Below are positions 24,151-37,240 of a stretch of DNA of 64,000 nt, one piece after another; the stretch's first letter is position 1; the number at the start of each line of letters is the position of its first letter. The notes beneath the pieces are model-generated. The model had not been told where the DNA came from. It did not search any database and worked only from the letters and a program-made list of their open reading frames with translations. Where the stretch lies: contig CAJNDS010002793.1 in the NCBI GenBank assembly GCA_905221605.1, positions 164,001 through 228,000 on the forward strand, in the 5' to 3' direction. The translations under genes and the position numbers were made by a program. This DNA is from Symbiodinium natans. Its lineage: Eukaryota; Sar; Dinophyceae; Suessiales; Symbiodiniaceae.

Positions 24151-27100
24151 GGTTCTCTCATGAAAACCAAGGAAAAGGCTTTTCTTTGGACAAACAAAGG
24201 AAACAGAGCCAACGTTAAGAAGGATTCGAACAAAATCAAAAAGAAATCCTACGAAAGCAGGAAAAACCAAGAACATGGACAACACAAAATCCCCCAAAAC
24301 ATCCACCCTTCTGGAATGGGTCGTGTGGACCTCCTTTGCGCCGTGCATCTGCATCTTGGTGTGGCAGTGTGGCGGAGGCTCGCATGAATTGAAGCTCTGG
24401 GGGACTTCTCTCAGCAAAGAGTTGGACTCTCGCTATCCGGTAACCTTGTGCCTGGCTCAGTTGGGACGTCTGCACGATACATAGGGCCACAATGGGCCAC
24501 ATTGGGCCACCGTCTGCGAAAATGCCTCTGTCATGTTCTGAAGGCTTGTGAACGACATCGTGTCGGAGCTTCTCGATGCACCTCCCCAGCCTCTGACAGC
24601 CCCAGAGCTCAGGACCTCAGCGGAGTAGGGCGCAGCAAAGCGCAGCCGGGGGTCAGAGAGACTCTGTTTGTTCAAGCCATGCGCATGGGCGCGCATGGGC
24701 GTTCCCTTGCAGGAAAGACCTGAAGCCGCGGCTGGTGACCGTGATTCTGGATTCGATTGCCGCCGAAGGCTCTACGCAGCAGGGACCTTGATGGGGATCT
24801 TCGTGATACTTCCTGGGATGTGCGTGGAATCTACGACTCTTTGGCAGACTGAGGGCTGGCAGAGTACCCGCCAGCGCCGCGGCCCGAGTTCTTGGCTGTC
24901 TTTCTCTCTTTCTCTCATTTTTGAAAAACTCTCTCTCTATCAGTCTTTTGTGAGCTGTGCCAGGAGCGGGCGATGCTAGCTGTTGCTTTCCACAACTCCG
25001 AGGTGTCCGATACATCCGAGAAATCCTTCTGAGAGTTGATGGGGTCCAGGGCGCATGCTCTTATATAATAGGGCCACTTACTGAACTTATTCTTCGCACG
25101 CTGCATCGTACTGTAGCTTTCGGAGGCCTGGCAGCAAGTCTGTGGAGCAGCCAGGCTTCGTGGGAGCTTTATGCTTATGGTGTAGCTTGCAACCAACTTC
25201 GGCACACCAGCGGGGAACATCTCTGAGCCATCTTGTACGTGCTGGAGGGAGGCTCGGTTTCAGTGGGCGCCGTGCATGTCCGGTGTCGACGTCGCGAGAG
25301 GCGCCAGTGTTCGGCCAGTGGTGTTCCTCACTACTTGGCAGAGTTGCACTCAGAGCCGTGGCACCTCAACATTGTTGCGTGTGATAGCTGCGCCATCAAT
25401 GTCAATGCAGCATCAGGCACGGATCCTCGAATCGCTCAGAGCGTTCTTAGGCTTGCCCAAGCTTTCGGAGGACCTGCACATTGGGTGCAGAAAGGCCAAA
25501 GGAACGTGCAGTTAGAAGTCAGGACTGCGACAGCGACGGCTGGGCGCCTCCGATACAGCCTCAGCATCGCAGCGTACTGTGGCGCACTGGGCCTTGGCAG
25601 GGATTGTACTTATGTTGGACAATGTCTTACCGCGGTTTCAGGCCGGAGCAGCCTTTGCATCCTATTGACGACGTGCCCCCGCTGTTGTCAACACGTGGTC
25701 GCTGGCAGGAGGCTGGCCGAGCAATTGTGCCCCACACCACCGCTGTTTTGGGTTCTTTGAGCTCTTCTCTAAGGAGCAGCTCCCTGCAGCCTTCCTTCAA
25801 CTCAACGGAAGCCTCCAGGCTCGCCCTTTCCCTTCATATTCATTCGCTGTCTTTCAACGACGCCGGACAGGAGCCGACAACGCTTCTGGAGCAGTCAGAA
25901 TCAGGGCCTGTCCGGATCTCGGGAGTTCCCGTAGCAGTTCTCGCAGAGCTGTGGTAGAGAGTATGAAAGCATATGACAGCAGAGTGCCCTTGTGGCAGAA
26001 TGCAGCGTGTTATGGCATCTTCCTAGGTTTCGTCAGGTTCTCTGGACTGGATGCAGCACACGGGCTGCGGAGAGCTGGTGCCTCATGGGCCTTAACGGAC
26101 TGTATTTGTGCAGTCCATTCTAGTAATTCTAGTAGAGCTCAGGCCCACAATGGGATTTTCCGAAGAGGGGAGGAGCACCTCCACCGAAGCACCTTGTCAG
26201 ATCGGCCTGTGAAAGCAGTCGGTCGCAGTGTCAGTGACGGTCAGCTGCCGTTGAATGCTCCAGTGCCCTACCGAGGCCGTATTGCAACTGCCCGAAACTT
26301 AGCCGAGACCATGATGTGGGATTCTGTGGGATGCAGTTGTAGGCAGGCATGTCGTTCCCGCTGTTTGTCAAGAGGTACTTCTGTAGTTGCTCAGTGAAGA
26401 AGTAGAAGGAGCGATGAGCTCACAGCTGCGCGCTAGGCCCGGCGTACGCGCTCGCAGCAGTGACTCCCCGAGGCCAGCATCGAAGCAGCCCGGGGGTGGT
26501 GTTACCGAGACAAATCCAGACACTGTTGAGATACCAGCCAGGTAGGTACAGGGCCATGGGGGAGCGCAGGAAGCAGAACCTTGTTGTTAGCCATCTAACT
26601 GCTCGCGTTGACGTGCGGGTGTTGGCTCAATATATTCACGCGCTGAAGTCGCGTATGCCCGCCTTCTGTTGGTAGCAAGTGTTGGATGCCTTGAAGCCGC
26701 GGTCTTGACATCAGATGTTGAGCTGACCACCAGTACCACTTCCACGAATTAGGTAATGACTCTAAGGTGATGGAGCGGGTGTCCAGCTGGGCAGCGGGCG
26801 TGACAGAGGCTCGATGGTCGGGTCTCGTCAATCACCGCCTGGTGCTGCTGTGTCGCTTAACTCTCAATCAACTCGCCCTGTAGGGGACATGGGGTAAAGA
26901 GAATTGTGCTGTACAGGCTCTGGCTGAGAAGGACTATGCGGTCTCCGTTTGGGCCAATTTTGCGAATTTCATGGATTCCTTAGACCAAGGCTCCACGGAC
27001 TGTCGAGTTGCTGTAGGAAGCACCTGCAGGGTAGCTGCTTCGTCGAAGCAGGTCTTGTAGCACTGACAGCGCTGGTGCTGGGTCAGCATCTCAGGATGTC

Positions 27101-28100
27101 AGGCATTGCCCCATGCGCAGATTATCTTCCCGTCGTAAAGATGGAGCTTCGATCCCGCAGCAGCCATGAGAGCCTTTTTTAACAAGCATCCTCCATGGTC
27201 CCACGTATGGAGGTGGCCGCGAGTTGTGCGTCAAAAGTCTCGGCCCGACTCGAAAATTTTGAAAGACCTTGGAAGGCTTGCCTGCGAGGAAGCTTACGTC
27301 TTAGGGTTGAGAATCGTTGAGAATTGCTTTTGGAGCTTCCTGTAGGCCCTGTAATCTCCAGAATTGTAAACACCCGAGAAAGTTCCTAGGATTGGCGCTT
27401 GGTGGCTGGTTTCCTAAGGAAAACCAAGGACATGGGCCAACAACAAAACAGTCGCGAAGAAACGCCCCTATCAAACCCTCAAGGTTCTCGAGCTTAGGAC
27501 GATGCGCCCAATCGGCAATTGTAAGAGTCTTGTCATGATTATGACTATATTCCAGTCAATGTCGCCTTCACAGAAGCATCATTACACACTTGCCGTGCAA
27601 AAAATCGCGGCCGAGAAGCAGGATTTCATCTCTTCCATGCGTAGCTCGTGTTCGATTTCGATCATTCAAGACCTCAGAACTTTCGCAATCTTTCTGCAAT
27701 TCTGCAATGGGAGCCACGAACGCACCTTGGGCAACCCACCGCAGACCCTCCGAACACGATCTTCCAATTTTTAGCACATCAATGGGGTCTTGAGGCCAGA
27801 AACAAGTATGGAAGCCCGCTCTGCAAACCTTGTGGCACTGGCAATCATGATAAAAACCCCAAATTGGCATGCTTGGCATGAGCCAACCCACGAAGCAAAA
27901 TATGTGGAAGTATTGAGCAACCATTTTCGAATTTCCCTGGCGACAGTTGTAAACATCAGGAGGCATGAAGAAGACGCCTCTGGGCGCGCAAAAGAACCGT
28001 AAGAGGCCATGGACAACCCAGGTGCAAGCTTCGTTGCACGTGGCTTTGCCATCATGAAGCCCTTGGCTGTGGCCGCCTGAGCATGTAAACGCTGGAGCTG
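24151..28100. other. Long stretch without a confident gene
   Basis: Open stretches occur on both strands, for example 27568-28257 (-), but no family was recognised. AAACCAAGAACATGGACAAC (24255) and AAACCAAGGACATGGGCCAAC (27421) suggest a dispersed repeat. The region may be intronic or intergenic. Confidence 0.35.
25628..25957 (+). CDS. Candidate ORF, 109 codons, unknown
   Basis: It starts at an ATG (MSYRGFRPEQPLHPIDD) and is open to TAG. It has Ser- and Leu-rich segments and ends in VAVLAELW. The upstream frame is also open from 25481. No family was recognised; composition is the only support. Confidence 0.25.
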   Translation, partial: YRGFRPEQPLHPIDDVPPLLSTRGRWQEAGRAIVPHTTAVLGSLSSSLRSSSLQPSFNSTEASRLALSLHIHSLSFNDAGQEPTTLLEQSESGPVRISGVPVAVLAELW

Positions 28101-28109
28101 TGGGACGAT

Positions 28110-28655
28110 TTGAAAAGTGGTCAGCCTTTGCAGGTTCTTGGCTTCTCTGGGGGCCTTGCTGCACACACGTGTCTCGTGGCTCTGCACGAAGGAAAGGGGG
28201 CCCTCCAAGGTCGTAAGCGATGCTGTACGCGATGCTGTGCACTCGCCCACCTTGCAATGTACGCAGGACAAGGCATTGCAGGCGCCGTGTCGGCCACCGT
28301 GGTTGGCATCTGCCCTGGGCTTAATTGGAACAAAAGCACAACAGCAAGAATGTGGCAGGCAATGTGGGCAGTGCTTCAGCCGTCAGGTGGCGTGGTTTTC
28401 GCGCATCGTGTTTACCCGCTCTTTGTCTTCTTCCTGGGATGCTTGCTCGGAGGTGCCTTTTTTCGCGACATCTCGGGGGGCTCTCATGGGTCTGCTCTTC
28501 CAGTGTCAAAAGGAGGTGCCGCCTTCCTCAGCCGCGAGTCCCTGGGCTTGGCCGGCGCACCAGCCGCACTCCTCGGCCTTGTGGCGCTTGTCGCGGCCTT
28601 CACCGGCTTGGCCCGGAGCCTAGCCAAAGCCCAGAGCATCCCAGACTTACCTTGA
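28110..28655 (+). CDS. Candidate ORF with two hydrophobic segments
   Basis: The ORF is open for 181 codons. Residues 105-122 (PLFVFFLGCLLGGAFFRD) and 150-166 (AALLGLVALVAAFTGLA) could be membrane helices. No family was recognised, and a competing + frame is open over the same bases, so coding status is uncertain. Confidence 0.3.
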   Translation: MKSGQPLQVLGFSGGLAAHTCLVALHEGKGALQGRKRCCTRCCALAHLAMYAGQGIAGAVSATVVGICPGLNWNKSTTARMWQAMWAVLQPSGGVVFAHRVYPLFVFFLGCLLGGAFFRDISGGSHGSALPVSKGGAAFLSRESLGLAGAPAALLGLVALVAAFTGLARSLAKAQSIPDLP

Positions 28656-29122
28656 TCACAAGCCCCTGCGTTGCCCACATGGGCATGGACTCAGGTCATG
28701 AGCAACTTGGCCAAATGCTAGCAAACAGCTTTGGCGACTGTGATCGCGAGCCGCTGGCAAACAAGCCTATAAAGTGTCTACAGATGTCTGCAGTTGCCCG
28801 CTGCCCAGAACACTTCCGAATCTTCAGCTGGCGCTTGCTCACTCCTCTGGCGGGCGGAGCAATGGCAGCGGCCAGCATGCGGTTCTGGGCGGCCGGGCCA
28901 GAACAGCATGCACCAGTTGCGGGTGTTTAACGTATTGCCTTTCTTCTGGCGTTCTCAGTCGTCTGTACACCCACCTTTGTCCGCAGCCTCTGGCTGCTTG
29001 ACATCTAACTTGGTTTCATGATCTTTTCAATTTCCTTCTGACCTGCGACTTTAGAACTCTCCTCCGAGATTTCGCAACCGAGCCCCGCAAAGCGCCATGG
29101 ACTCTGGACCCTAAGCTGCGCC

Positions 29123-30053
29123 ATGGCCGGGTATCGCACTCTGCTCTGCCTCTTGCTTGTGGGGGTCTCCTGCTGCTTGCTGATGAATGCCGCAGTCCTC
29201 TACCGGGGTTGCTTGGCTGCAGTCGGAAGCAGATAAAGGGGCCCGGCCAGCGCGATCTTTTGCATTTTGCGGTCAATCGATCAATCAGGAGGAGTGTGGC
29301 GGGCCTACTTCTTACCCACCGAGGAAGTCTGGGATTCCATCCATGCGCATGGACAGGGGCTGACGGGAGGCATATGGGGATATAACCAATCCAAGCTCGA
29401 AAACTATACGATGACGCTTCGCTTGAAGCATGTCAGTATCTCAATAGTCTTTTGTTTGCTGTGGTTTTGCTTGTTTTTTTGGCTTTGACTTGGCAACCGA
29501 CCGAAGGATGAGATACCTATATGAGAAGTCCTACGAATCAATCTGGGATGTTTCGTGCAATGTAGGCTTCATGCTGGCAAGCCTGCTGAAGAAGCATCCT
29601 GGAGCAAAGCACTATGGCACCGACATTAGCAACATCATGGTTCAGACCACGCGAAGCAATTGTCCCAGCTGCGTGGCGGCACAATTCGACCTGGACACTC
29701 TCAGACGCTCAGGAGTCTCTGTGCAGGAGGCTGTTCATGCAGCCTGGCATCGAGAGGATGCCCCTCGCTCGTTTGATATTATCTTGGTCTCCGACGTGCT
29801 CCTGTTTATGAGCTGGGGTGGGATACCTCCTGTACTACTGCGATGCAGCTGCTGCTGTTCCATGTTTCGGAAATGGGCGCTGCCATCTCAACGCGTTTTC
29901 ATGAAGAACATCGCCAGCCTGGCACGGGATGAGGTAGTCTTCTCCCGCCACCAGGGCAACATCATTGTTGTGACCTTGATGGAAGAGCTTGGAGTCCCCT
30001 TTGACAAGAAACATCAGATTTGGCGGATACCCGGTACTGCCAGGGCGGCATGA
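29123..30053 (+). CDS. SAM-dependent methyltransferase-like gene with an N-terminal signal sequence, 3 exons
   Basis: Exon 1 is 29123 to about 29233: ATG then a signal-like hydrophobic run (LLCLLLVGVSCCLLMNAAVL). Exon 2 ends at 29427 (WRAYFLPTEEVWDSIHAHGQ...LRLK) with a GC donor. Exon 3 starts at 29507 and encodes a class I methyltransferase motif I (IWDVSCNVGFML), the acidic residue after strand 2 (HYGTDISN) and a motif IV-like SFDIILVSDVLLF, with stop at 30051-30053. The spliced frame runs LRLK then MRYLYEKS. The substrate is unknown. The signal sequence suggests the secretory route or a complex plastid. An extra short intron near 29815-29850 is possible. Confidence 0.55.
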
Positions 30054-30530
30054 TTTGTTGGCAGCGATCCAGATCTGGTTGTCGTTGCACAAGGGCATCT
30101 ACACGATGCCACGAAGCGAACGGTCGGCGAGGCCGACGATGAAGGTAGCAACCTTCCAGCATGGACGAAGAGGTTTGCTGAGGCCTGCTGTGATCGAGCG
30201 ATGCAGATATTGCATCCATTGCAAATCCAGGCCTTGGTGCATGAAAAAGGCTTCTTGCAGCTGATCTACATGTCGACATGCTTCCACACTATGTTGGTTT
30301 AAGCCCGAGCCTGCGGAGACTCTTGAGTTTGAAACCCTTTTTCGGATAGAAATCTCAAGATTCAAGAAGGAATCAAGCCTCTGTTTCTCTTAGGGTCCCT
30401 ACCTCAGAAAGCGAACACAAGGGATTCTCCCAAGGAAGCCTAAGGTCAAACCCCGAACGAGTCAAGACTGGAGTATGGAGTACTGTATAGTGGAGACCAT
30501 TTACCCGTGAACGTTTTCATCTCAGGTGGT
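30054..30530. other. No gene seen
   Basis: Nothing beyond short chance ORFs was seen. Confidence 0.4.
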
Positions 30531-30538
30531 CTCCACAT

Positions 30539-31616
30539 TTGCAAACGGGACTGGCGCCTCTCTGCTGCATTGACTTAAATGACTCAGGTCAGGACCGGGG
30601 ACAGATGGTAGGAGGGCGCAAAAAGCTGGCCTGTGCTCATGTGCAGGGAGCCCTGCGTGAGGCCCACTGGCTGGACTTTACGAAGGTCTCCATCAACCCA
30701 GCTGACGTTGTGTCTGACCCTCTCGATGCTTGGGAGGCATCTACTCCAGCCCATGCATCTGATGGAACTGTGGGCGCCGGCATTTGTGTCCCCACTTTTG
30801 TATGATAGACTGCCGAGGAAGTTTTTTTTGTGATTGCCTGGGGTATCGCTGCTTGCTTGGGATGGATGCTTGGCCCCGACTTAGCCCAGCCACGCTTCTG
30901 AGATTCTACTGACCTGCTCCGACGGGCTGTGCTCTGTCGTGTTCTGCTTTGCACGCTCCTTCCTCGAGCGCCGAGGTATGCGCAGCTAATTGCCGTTGCT
31001 GCCAGTGCAGACCCACTGGCGTTGCCCGACAGTGTGGCCTTCCGCTTGCAACAGCCGCTGCGCTACATCGAGAGGTGTTTTTCAAATATCGATGTGCGAG
31101 TGGAGATGGGAGACGGTTGTGAGGTTGGAAAAATTCTGCCCCTGGGTCTTCGACGAGGGTGAGGATCAGCAAGGGAAAGACGGGAAACTCACATGGGGCT
31201 TTGGGGAGTGCCCATGGAGTGCCCCAGTGCCCCCCGAGCTTCCAAACTTGACGCCAGGAGTTCTCCAGCAAGATCCTTCCCCGAAGGCTCGCGCAGGAAA
31301 GCATGCCATTCCTGCCAAAGGAGGACGTCGAGATGGATGATTTGGCGCCTTGTATTGCGCTGAAAGTTCGAGAATTCTGAAAACGCAGGCTGAAAAACTG
31401 AGTAGACTCAAAACGGACTCGCGGTTTGTTTATTCAACTGCGGCCTCTGTGGTGATCTCTCACGGGGCTCCCCTTCGTTTGGTGAAGAAGGCACCAACAT
31501 TGACGCCCACCGAGGCCAAGAAACCCAATTACAAGCCGGAAGCTGTGCTGGCTTCCATGGTGTTCAGCGTGCTGCTGCTCAACTTTTTCATGCTCGGTGG
31601 CCTGTCGAAGCTTTGA
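30539..31616 (+). CDS. Candidate exons of an unknown gene
   Basis: Three open stretches look protein-like: 30620-30805 (ALREAHWLDFTKVSINPADV), 30960-31162 (AQLIAVAASADPLALPDSV, RYIERCFSNIDVRVEMGDG) and 31430-31616, ending in a hydrophobic C-terminus (VLASMVFSVLLLNFFMLGGL). Frames and joins were not resolved. The last segment resembles GFSVVIVLLLNSFLISG at about 37605-37655, which supports a duplicated gene. Confidence 0.3.
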
Positions 31617-32752
31617 TCCTGTCGGCGCATGAGTGCGGCACATCTTGAGAAGTAAGAGGTTTTGGTGACAAGTGACAAGGCAAGCCGCTTCTGTTCTTGG
31701 GTCACGTGGTTCTCATGGCTGCCGCGTTCCAGGCTTTTTTGCTGCTTGACTGCATCTACCCGCAAGCTTGACGGGAAACCACCTGCATCGCCAACTTGGC
31801 AGGACGGCCGGTCTTATGAGTTATGCGTCGCCCAATCGGCTTCTGCCCGGCCTTTCGGGATCAAACTCACCCCTCCTGCGCCACTTCACGCACGCGACCT
31901 TCAACATCTTGGCCCCTGGGCAGTCTGGGCATGCGTCACACATCGGATACACATGGCTCCTCAAACCCGAACTCGGTCGGATAGCGTAGAGCTCGTCCAG
32001 GTGCTCTTCTGCGCGATCGTGGGCTTCCTGTGCATGTACGCGCGCCCCGACGTGAAGAAGTCACGGCGTGGCATTGTAGCGCACGATTTCCCCCAATCAC
32101 TCCGTCCTACTTCGTCTCTCTTTCTACCTGTCTTGATCCTGAGAGCAGCGGGGCTTAAGGAGCCGCTTCCTGGCGCACAAGTCTCAAGTTGACGCGGGCT
32201 CTTGGACAGGGAGCCTCCTTTGGATCTAATGCGTTTTGGATTTTCTCGAGTCTCTTGCAGTGGTTGTAAATACCGTGTTTTGCTATGTTTTGGCCTCTGG
32301 TCACAAGCTGGGCCCAGGACTCTGCACGTGTGGACGGGATACGCTGCTTGGGTGCATTCGGTGAACTGAGATAATTAGTCGGGAGGTACGGGGCCAGAAG
32401 TCCGAGGTGACACTGGCACTGCTCTTTGTGATGGCATTCTCGGGAGCTGTGAAGATGATTGCAGGCGGGGCCATCAGAGTGACAAGATGCTTGATCTGCT
32501 GTGCTTCCAAAAGGCCCATGCTGCAGGCCTTACTTCCGGGAATGCCGATGACGTGGCGAAATTCCACTCACACCTGGGAAAAAGCCTCTATGGCTTTGCA
32601 GGGGCGACCTGGAAGCAAGATGAAGCACGGGAGGGATGGAACGCGAGACTTGATGGTTTTGGTGCCAGTTTGGGCTCAGATCTGCCAGCTGCTGGGCTAT
32701 TTTATGCCGAATCTGCTGCCGCTGTGGGGGCCCGGGCCCTAGGGCTTTAGGG

Positions 32753-32795
32753 CCTGTGTCCGTGTCGGTGTCCGCGTCGGTGTCCGCGTCGAGGA
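32753..32795. repeat. GTGTCC/GTGTCG minisatellite
   Basis: Six-base units alternate GTGTCCGTGTCGGTGTCCGC, just before an open stretch with a hydrophobic segment (32800-33267). Confidence 0.7.
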
Positions 32796-32799
32796 TGCC

Positions 32800-33267
32800 T
32801 TGGTGAGGTCTGTTCTTCTCAGTGTGGTCCTCGTCGCCGGCACGTCGGCAACAATCTTCTTTCTCAACGCTCGCAGTCCTGAAGTTGTCAGGCGCATGAA
32901 GAGGCCACGGTCAGAACACAATTGGCCTCATGCCTCATGCCTCGCATGCACTTCATTGCGCGCGAGGTTCAACGTTGGGGAGGATTTGTCCTGGGATCCA
33001 GCACGAGAGGCATCGCTTGTCTTGGCCAAGCCCACGGCGTATCGCCACTCGTTCTCCAGCGCTTGGGCTGCAGCCAACAGCAAAACGCCAACAGCAAGCC
33101 AATCAATGCTTGTCCCACCCTATATTGTCGCTGGAGGCAATGCCACAACTCGGATCGAAAGCTTGCGGAGCATCACGCGCAATTCCTCCATCACCAGCGC
33201 AGCAGCAGGCAGGTACCATGCCAGTGAGTGGTACGGAAGGAATGAAGAGAACGATGGCACATGTTAG
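32800..33267 (+). CDS. Candidate ORF with an N-terminal hydrophobic segment
   Basis: It is open for 155 codons: SVLLSVVLVAGTSATIFF, then polar sequence. No ATG is at its start, so it would be an internal exon. Other frames over 32900-33320 are also open. No family was recognised. Confidence 0.25.
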   Translation: MVRSVLLSVVLVAGTSATIFFLNARSPEVVRRMKRPRSEHNWPHASCLACTSLRARFNVGEDLSWDPAREASLVLAKPTAYRHSFSSAWAAANSKTPTASQSMLVPPYIVAGGNATTRIESLRSITRNSSITSAAAGRYHASEWYGRNEENDGTC

Positions 33268-33469
33268 AGACCGGGGCAAGTGCGTCGACAGGAGTCATGG
33301 GACAGCGTGGTGCCGTGGCTGATGTTGGATGTGCGGCTATGTTTTATCACGTCTTATATCTCACGTTCAGTTCTGGAACACATGAGTGCGTTGCCCGTTG
33401 GGAGCCTGCAGGCAGTCCGGGATACGGTTAAAGATTTGGCATAGACCTCTCCTGAAGGTCAGGTTCACA

Positions 33470-34025
33470 CCTTCGACTGGGATGCCGTTATGGAAGCCTT
33501 TGAGATCCAGGAGCGTAAAGCCACTGTGTCGCTGTACTTCACGCACTGGCACAGGCACCTGGGCTGCAGCATAAGAAGTTGAAAACTAACTATGAGAAGA
33601 TGACGCCAGAGAGAGTTGAGAGGACCGTTTATGTTCCTGATGTGCCTTGCAGTAAGACATCTCCAGCACTGGCCGAGGCACACGCAGTCCAGCATGATTG
33701 CAAAAGCGCAAGCCGACGCCGAGCTGCATTCTTCAAGCTTGTGCCCAGTCCAATCCTGGTGCTGCACAAAAAGACGGAATTGCAGGTGCAGATGGGCTTC
33801 AACTGGCTTTTTCAAGTGTGCTGAAAGTCCCAAACTTGAGGCCCTGTGCCTGTACCGCAGAATCGGAAGCAGAAGAGCCCGAGAAACATAGCACCCAAGG
33901 CTGCCACACGAATATCTCAGATCAGAACTGAGAGCCTTCTCACTCCTTCTCGCTCTGAGGATCTGGAGGGGTCTAACAACCTGGTGCAATTCCTCTCGTC
34001 GGCTCTTGTGCCTGGGCTCACTTGG
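33470..34025 (+). CDS. Exon set of a WH-motif helical protein, copy A
   Basis: The exons encode DWDAVMEAFEIQERKATVSL, then YFTHWHRHLG, then AKAQADAELHSSS (about 33695-33735), then SNNLVQFLSSAL (33972-34007). The same order is found at 39920-40190 (copy B). The short helical blocks with F..W..H recall Sfi1-type repeats, which is inference. Start, end and function are unknown. Confidence 0.45.
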
Positions 34026-34029
34026 GGTC

Positions 34030-37000
34030 CTCCTCCGCAATTGGGGGTTTGCGATATCAGGGGCACCCGGGGTGAATATTATATGGGAATCTTACCATTT
34101 GGGGGTCTATTTAGGGGTCCCCTAACTTCGTAAATTTTTTATTGAGCCACTTTTTTGCAACGAGGATACCTGCACCAAGGGAAAGATTGACTGGGCACTT
34201 GCTTTTGCCTGTAGATTTCAGAATCAGTACCGTATGTGTTGCCTCGTTGCTCTGCCCGACGAGTGGAAGCAAGGTGACACCTGGCGGTGAGCCGTGAACC
34301 GCCTTGCCGTGCCTTTTAACCGGCAGGCCTGGCAGAAATCAGAGCTACGCAATGGCAAGTTGCAGCTATGCCAGGGGTTGCTGCTTTTTTTCAGTCCAAC
34401 TTGTGAAGGTGCATGCGATGTGAGATCCGGAGCCTACAGACGGGCATCTTGCAAGCCTCCTTTGTCATGGTTCCGACCAGGCTGACCCGGCCAGAAGATA
34501 GACTCGAGGAAAATGCCCCCAAAAAATGTTGATTCTTGCAGATGCCAGGCTGCTTTGGACTCTTATCAGGTTTTCCTTTTGCATGGCCTTTGCAAAGGCA
34601 GGGCTTAAATTGAGTCTGGAGAAGGGCCAGTTCAAGTAGAAAAGGTACTTGCCATGAGGGCCATCTCAAGTCGTTGTATGGCTTTGGAGTCCCTGAAGCT
34701 TCGAAACAAATCACAGACATGATGCCAAGTACGTTCAAGTTACAGCGATGGACTTCCTTGCAGTGGAGCTTCCGGTGCGGCCGCTTGCGGTAGCTTAGCC
34801 CACAAAGAGTTTTGAACGACGAGCGCGCGCACGTGCTTGTCGACCGACTTGCTGTGCGAGTATTCTGCGCATTCCGGTCTTTGAGTTCGGTACACATCTC
34901 AGAAAGTGGCCAGCAGTCCACAAGACTGATTTCAAGCTTACATAGGCAAATATGCCCTTTGGCCAGGGTGCCGTTACCCACAAGTTGGTAATGCCCCAGA
35001 GCCATATCCGTTCAAGTGCGGAGAACTTACACATAGATCCGCGCAAGTGCAGTGTGGGCCGAGGCTGACAAGCAGAGATGGGCCCTGTCACCTGTCCGAT
35101 GTACACGTCGGCCACGTCGGCATCATGTTAGCAGAACTGATGCCTCATGGGCATTTGCGTGTTCGCATCTTTGCTCTTCCAGCTTTCGGGTTTAAGAGCA
35201 CGGGCCGAGCATGGCCCAGCGATGCTTCATGGGCCATCAGCCACGGTTTGGCGGGCATAACGGCTTCACTCGCCCATGACCAGAGCTAACGTGCAGCTAG
35301 TCTCAACTGTTAGAGGGCTGTCTTCAGCTTTCCACAGTGAGATCGTCTGCTGCTTCTTATGCAGTCCCCAGCTGAGGCCAGATTGGATAGTGCGTCACGT
35401 GGAGGATGGTTTGATGTAGATTCCATGTAGATGCTCTGAAGTCCTGCGTCGTCAGCTCAGCAGTGTCACAAGTGTTAGCTGCGTGTGCAGATGCTGGCAG
35501 GAGCAGCTTGGCGTCGTCCAGCACTTCTTCGCTGCCTGGCTCGACTCAGCGGAGCAAGGCGCGCAGCGACGGAGAGCGCCTCCCCGACTTCAGTCTTGAC
35601 TCTCTAGAAGAAGATTCGATAAATGATCATTATGAAGCATGAACTACTCTTTGCGCAACCAGAAAGCAATGGGATCACTTAGAAAAGGCCTCACAGAGCC
35701 CTGTCTCCCCCAGCCGATGCGAGGCAAGCTCTCCATTGGCTTGGCGCTGCTCGGGACTTGCCTCACCCTCCGCGGTCGCCTGGCCCTTTTCCTCCGGGGT
35801 CTGTTACATGTATATATAAAAACACGTATATAAGAATAGAAACTCAGAGTATGCTATCTTCTAGGCCTCCCGTGCTCAGAGAGGGCGGACAAGAGTTGAG
35901 AGAATTGCTCAGCGTTTTTGCCTCAGGCTTCGTCTTGGTGAAGCCCACCTTTGTTGTGTCGCTGTCGCTGGCCTTGGCGGTGCACGTTCAGGAGGCAACG
36001 GCTGCCAAGTGTCAGATGTTCAGAATGAGATCCATATTTTGTGACTCTTGCTTCTGCAGAGGTGGCTGCCACACAGCAGAGCGGCACAGCTGGGGGCATC
36101 TGTGCAGTGCTCGTCGCGGCAGCTCCGCTGAAAGGAGTCACTCGTGACCCTTGGGGAAGTGACTGGGAGCTGGCAACAAACTTGACACCAAGTTGGGTCA
36201 TCAGATGTCAGAACCCGCTGTCCCAAGGCATGCTCTTGTGTGCTGGCACATCGCCTCTATCCAGTGGCGCTCTTCCTCGTAGGTGCCAGTGCTGGAGGCG
36301 CCGCAAACCGCAAGGGCTGACGGCATGCGCAAGCACCTGGTCGTTTTGCGCAGGCCTGGGCACTATTCTTCTGTGCCAATCCCTGAACCTCGAGCACGCC
36401 AGCAAGGAGCTGTTGGCGATAAGCATTCTTGTCGCAGTTGCCTGCCTTCTTTTGAAAGAGACTGTGTGAATGTGCAACAACCTTGGTGCAGCACCGCCAG
36501 TCGTGGGCAGCGTCTCACAGCAAACGTTGGGCAGCACTTGAGGTTCCTGGCGGCCTTCTGCTGAAGGAGTTCCGCCTGACAGGACGGCTGCACGAAGCTT
36601 CGTGCGCGTGAGAACTTGAAGACTGCATGACTGCATTCGGACGAATGTGGAAGGATGGCGCTTCCTGACCCCTGCGGCCGGTGCATATTTGCTGGCCACC
36701 AGCTGCCAGTACTGGGAAGGCAAAAGGGCCATTCAGAAGGTACAGAAGGTACAAGAGTCAAGAAGTGAACGTAAGCTGGATAGGCAGCCGGGCAACCTGG
36801 AGCGCTGCTAGCAGTCCGTCCTTGCTCTTCATCACGATCTGGGGCTTGGACCTCAATGTTTGACGTTCGTAGAACCTTGTCAGGATGAAACCAATGAAGC
36901 TAAACCACCTTTCGAGCTGCAGCTGAGGCCTTGCAACTTTGCTCGGAGTCCCCGCCGCATTATGGCTGCTGTAACACCGTAGCCAATCCGGTTCGTTGAG

Positions 37001-37240
37001 CCGCAGCCAGAAGCTGCAGTAAGGTTGGTACTGCCAGCTCATTGGCCCTGCGTTTGGTGAAGATCCTTGCAGCCTTCCTGCTGCCAAGCTGAGATGACTG
37101 GGCAGACGTTTCGTCCTGATGTTCGTTCTAGGGCACTGATTCGTGCGGATGCACGTGCGCAACATGCTGGGGTGCGAGGAGGATGAGCAAGTGCTTGGCA
37201 TTGACCAAGGCACCTGTTTCATGCAGTCTTCTGCGCTTTC
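34030..37240. other. Stretch without a confident gene
   Basis: Weak open stretches occur at 35860-35940 (REGGQELRELLSVFASGFVL) and 36056-36200 (AEVAATQQSGTAGGICAVLV). No family and no reliable joins were found. Confidence 0.35.

Noticed and set aside
27568-28257. 229-codon - strand ORF
   Set aside because: No family, no start context, mixed Cys/His/Arg composition and against the common strand; likely chance.
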